NCBI RefSeq assembly: GCF_002930645.1 | Contig: NZ_PSNW01000012.1 | Location: forward strand, 62,001-126,000 | DNA: 64,000 bases | Direction of reading: 5' to 3' | From: Solimonas fluminis | Lineage (GTDB): Bacteria > Pseudomonadota > Gammaproteobacteria > Nevskiales > Nevskiaceae | Program-made: the position numbers and the translations under genes | Notes under the pieces: model-generated | Databases searched by the model: none | What the model saw: only the letters and a program-made list of their open reading frames with translations | Told to the model about the DNA's origin: nothing | In this document: positions 61,671-64,000 of the stretch, in pieces | How positions within the stretch are numbered: the first letter of the stretch is position 1 | How the letters are laid out: each line of letters starts with the position of its first letter

Positions 61671-62957
61671 ATGACCAAGAAGAACACCCCTCCCCAGCCC
61701 TGGATCGCCTCGGGCGTCCGCACGCCCTTCGCCAAGGTGGACGGCGCGCTCGCCGGCCACGACGCCATCGGCCTGTCGGTCCCGGTGGTGCAGGCGATGC
61801 TGCAGCGCCTGGACGGCGCCGCGCCGGACTTCGCCGTCTGGGGCAGCGTGGTGCCCAACCTCACCTGGAGCAACCTCGCCCGCGAGGTGCTGATGGAAGC
61901 CGGCGCGCCGGCGACCATCACCGCCTTCTCCACCGTCATGGCCTGCTCCACCAGCATGATCGGGGCGATCGAGGCCGCAGGCATGCTCAACGACAGCAGC
62001 CGCCAGCTCGCCCTGGTCGGCGGCGTGGAGAGCATGAGCCGCGTGCAGATCGGCCTGGGGCAGACACTGTCCGATTGGCTGCGCAAGTTCCAGAAGACCA
62101 AGACCACCGGCGAGAAGCTGCAGCACATCGCCAGCCTCAAGCTCGCGGATGTCGGCCTCTACATCCCCTCGGTGACCAACCGCACCACCGGCAAGAGCAT
62201 GGGCGAGCACACCGAGATCACCGCCAAGGAGTGGAACATCCCGCGCGCCGCGCAGGACGAAAGCGCCCTGTCCAGCCACAAGAACTCCGTGGCGGCCTGG
62301 GAGCGCGGCTTCTTCGACGACCTGGTGATTCCGCTGGGCGAGGCGAAGCGTGACGGCATTCCGCGCAAGGACACCACGCTGGAGAAGCTCGGCAAGCTGC
62401 CGCCCGCCTTCGACCGCAGCAGCGGCAAGGGCACGCTCAGCGCCGGCAACTCGTCGCCGCTGACCGACGGCGCCGCCGCGATCTGGGTCGGCACGGAGGC
62501 GGGCCTGTCGAAGCTGCCCAGGGACACGCCGCGCGTGAAGCTGGTGGACTGGGAGATCGCCGCCATCGACTTCCGCCACGAGGGCCTGCTGATGGCGCCG
62601 GCCTTCGCGATTCCGCGCCTGCTGGAACGCCAGGGCCTGACCTACAACGACATCGGCCTGTGGGAAATCCACGAGGCCTTCTCGGCCCAGGTGCTGTTCC
62701 ACATCAAGGCGATGGAGGACGTGGCCTTCCTGCGCGAGAAGGCCGGCGTCAAGGCGGTGATGGGCACATTCCCGCGCGAGCGCGTGAACCCCAACGGCGG
62801 CAGCGTCGCCATCGGCCATCCCTTCGGGGCCACCGGCGCGCGCATCCTCAGCCAGGCGGTGAAGGAACTCGCCGCCATGCCCAGCGGCACGCTGGCCATC
62901 GTCAGCATCTGCGCCGACGGCGGCCAGGGCAGCGTGGTGCTGCTGGAAGCGGCCTGA
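61671..62957 (+). CDS. Acetyl-CoA acetyltransferase (thiolase)
   Basis: 428 residues. The nucleophile Cys is in FSTVMACSTSMIGAIEAAG, His in IHEAF and the general-base Cys in SICADGGQGSVV. Length and the NPNGGSVAIGHPFGATGAR stretch match thiolase II-like and SCP-x-like enzymes. It may cleave or build a beta-ketoacyl-CoA in the pathway of the preceding genes. Confidence 0.95.
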   Translation: MTKKNTPPQPWIASGVRTPFAKVDGALAGHDAIGLSVPVVQAMLQRLDGAAPDFAVWGSVVPNLTWSNLAREVLMEAGAPATITAFSTVMACSTSMIGAIEAAGMLNDSSRQLALVGGVESMSRVQIGLGQTLSDWLRKFQKTKTTGEKLQHIASLKLADVGLYIPSVTNRTTGKSMGEHTEITAKEWNIPRAAQDESALSSHKNSVAAWERGFFDDLVIPLGEAKRDGIPRKDTTLEKLGKLPPAFDRSSGKGTLSAGNSSPLTDGAAAIWVGTEAGLSKLPRDTPRVKLVDWEIAAIDFRHEGLLMAPAFAIPRLLERQGLTYNDIGLWEIHEAFSAQVLFHIKAMEDVAFLREKAGVKAVMGTFPRERVNPNGGSVAIGHPFGATGARILSQAVKELAAMPSGTLAIVSICADGGQGSVVLLEAA

Positions 62958-63003
62958 GGCCGCCCGCCCCGCCGCCGGCCTGCGGCGGCGGGGCAGCCAG
63001 CGT

Positions 63004-64000
63004 TCAGCACGCCAGCAGGGATCTCAACGGCAGGTCGCCATCGGCCAGCCGCGCCGGGTCCGGCATGGCGCCGGCGGCCACCAGTTTCTTCGCCAGCAGG
63101 AACTCCTGCGGACGATTCACGACGTCGGCAGCGATCAGGCGGCCCTCGCGCAGATAGAACGCGGAGAAATCCCGCGACTTCTGCAGGTCACCGCGGACCA
63201 CCAGGCGATCATGCCCCTGCGAAAGCCCCACCATCTGCAGCTTCAGGTCGTACTGGTCCGACCAGAACCACGGCACGGCGCGGTAGGGCTGATCGGCCCC
63301 GAGCAGCGTCGCCGCCGCGGTCCGGGCCTGTTCCAGCGCGTTCTGCACCGACTCCAGGCGCAACCGCCGGCCGGCGAAGCGGCTTGGATGGTTCGCGCAG
63401 TCGCCCGCGGAGACGATGTGCGGGTCCGAGCTGCGGGCGCATTCATCCACGACGATGCCATCGTCGACTTCCAGACCGGCCCGCTGCGCCAGCTCGACAT
63501 TGGGCAGCAGCCCGATACCGGCCAGGACGTGATCTGCCGCCATGAGCCGGCCGTCCGACAGTTGCACCGCCTCCACCGTTTCCCGGCCTCGCACGGCGGC
63601 AAGCTGCGCCCCGGTGACCAGATTCACGCCCGCCTCGCGATGCACGCGCTCGAAGAAGCGGGAAATCTCCGGCGCCGTGACGCGCGCCAGCACCCTGTCG
63701 AGGCCTTCCAGCAGCGTGACCCTCGCGCCGGCCCTGGCCGCGGCAGCGGCGGCCTCCAGACCGATGAACCCGCCGCCGACGATCACCAGCCGGCATCCCT
63801 CCCGCAGGGCTGGGCGCAGGGCGCGCGCGTCATCCATCGTGCGCAGCAGCTGCACGCCCCGCAGGCCCGCACCCGGCACCGGCAGCGGCCTGGCACGCCC
63901 CCCGGTGGTCAAGGCCAGGCCGCGGTAGCCGATGCGGCGGCCATCGGCCAGTTCCACCTCCCGGCGCTGCCGATCGAGGCGAACGGCTGCGGTGCCGCCG
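63004..64000 (-). CDS. FAD/NAD-dependent oxidoreductase of the ferredoxin/rubredoxin reductase type, N-terminus cut by window
   Basis: The frame continues off the right edge; the ATP-free NAD fold VIVGGGFIGLEAAAAAARAGARVTLLE and the flavin-contact segment VSAGDCANHPSRFAGRRLRLESVQNAL are visible. The C-terminal 85 residues (PWFWSDQYDLKLQMVGLSQGHD) are the reductase C domain of BenC/BphA4-like ferredoxin reductases. It would pass electrons from NADH to a ferredoxin or rubredoxin, possibly serving a P450 or dioxygenase. Confidence 0.9.
   Translation of the reverse strand, partial: GGTAAVRLDRQRREVELADGRRIGYRGLALTTGGRARPLPVPGAGLRGVQLLRTMDDARALRPALREGCRLVIVGGGFIGLEAAAAAARAGARVTLLEGLDRVLARVTAPEISRFFERVHREAGVNLVTGAQLAAVRGRETVEAVQLSDGRLMAADHVLAGIGLLPNVELAQRAGLEVDDGIVVDECARSSDPHIVSAGDCANHPSRFAGRRLRLESVQNALEQARTAAATLLGADQPYRAVPWFWSDQYDLKLQMVGLSQGHDRLVVRGDLQKSRDFSAFYLREGRLIAADVVNRPQEFLLAKKLVAAGAMPDPARLADGDLPLRSLLAC

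Noticed and set aside
59561-62140. 859-codon minus-strand frame over the hydrolase, isochorismatase, SDR and membrane-protein genes
   Set aside because: It crosses four well-supported genes and their gaps and has no recognisable domain; a GC-bias artefact.

Overview
The window is very GC-rich, densely packed bacterial chromosome with short intergenic gaps. It has no rRNA, tRNA, CRISPR array, transposase or phage gene that I can see. The gene set includes a DUF1302/DUF1329 outer-membrane pair, lexA with a canonical CTGT-N8-ACAG box, glutathione-dependent formaldehyde oxidation, two cytochromes P450, crotonases, a PaaX-type regulator, FixJ-type regulators and REP-like hairpins. This suggests an environmental proteobacterium with broad lipid and xenobiotic metabolism. 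A gammaproteobacterium of the Nevskiales/Solimonadaceae kind is my best inference, but no marker gene here proves it.

Layout. 1-2.5 kb: a cut hypothetical gene, a cysteine-free glutaredoxin-like protein, an alpha/beta hydrolase and a TetR regulator. 2.6-11.1 kb: divergent DUF1329 and DUF1302 genes, three odd glutathione-transferase-like genes, and a protein with two DsbA/HCCA-isomerase-like halves. 11.2-23.3 kb: a large propeller lipoprotein, a NYN nuclease, an alcohol dehydrogenase, a phasin-like protein, an Rrf2/flavoprotein pair, a P450, two rRNA-modification enzymes, a metallo-beta-lactamase-fold hydrolase and an SDR. 23.4-29.3 kb: a parvulin-HupE/UreJ-DUF3604 operon and a divergent lysyl-oxidase-like protein. 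29.4-45.6 kb: mostly housekeeping and small genes (GGDEF, NlpC/P60, GIY-YIG, DNA glycosylase, LexA, TetR, formaldehyde detoxification, HIT, ABC exporter, DUF1161 pair). 45.7-51.8 kb: P450 plus epoxide hydrolase, two enoyl-CoA hydratases, PaaX-like and LysR regulators. 52.0-63.0 kb: a PAS histidine kinase with two FixJ-type response regulators and about nine small-molecule enzymes. A flavin reductase-type gene is cut by the right edge.

How the genes may work together. The most striking signal is a 15-bp palindrome, TTTACAC-N-GTGTAAA, found four times at three divergent intergenic regions. These regions control the DUF1329/DUF1302 pair, the third GST-like gene and the double-DsbA-like gene, and the parvulin-HupE-DUF3604 operon with the lysyl-oxidase gene on the other side. 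This ties cell-envelope proteins of unknown function to glutathione/thioredoxin-fold enzymes in one apparent regulon; the nearby TetR gene is a candidate regulator. A second apparent unit is the PAS kinase/FixJ cluster, whose promoter regions share a short ATACC motif. LexA and a divergent small membrane protein share one SOS box.
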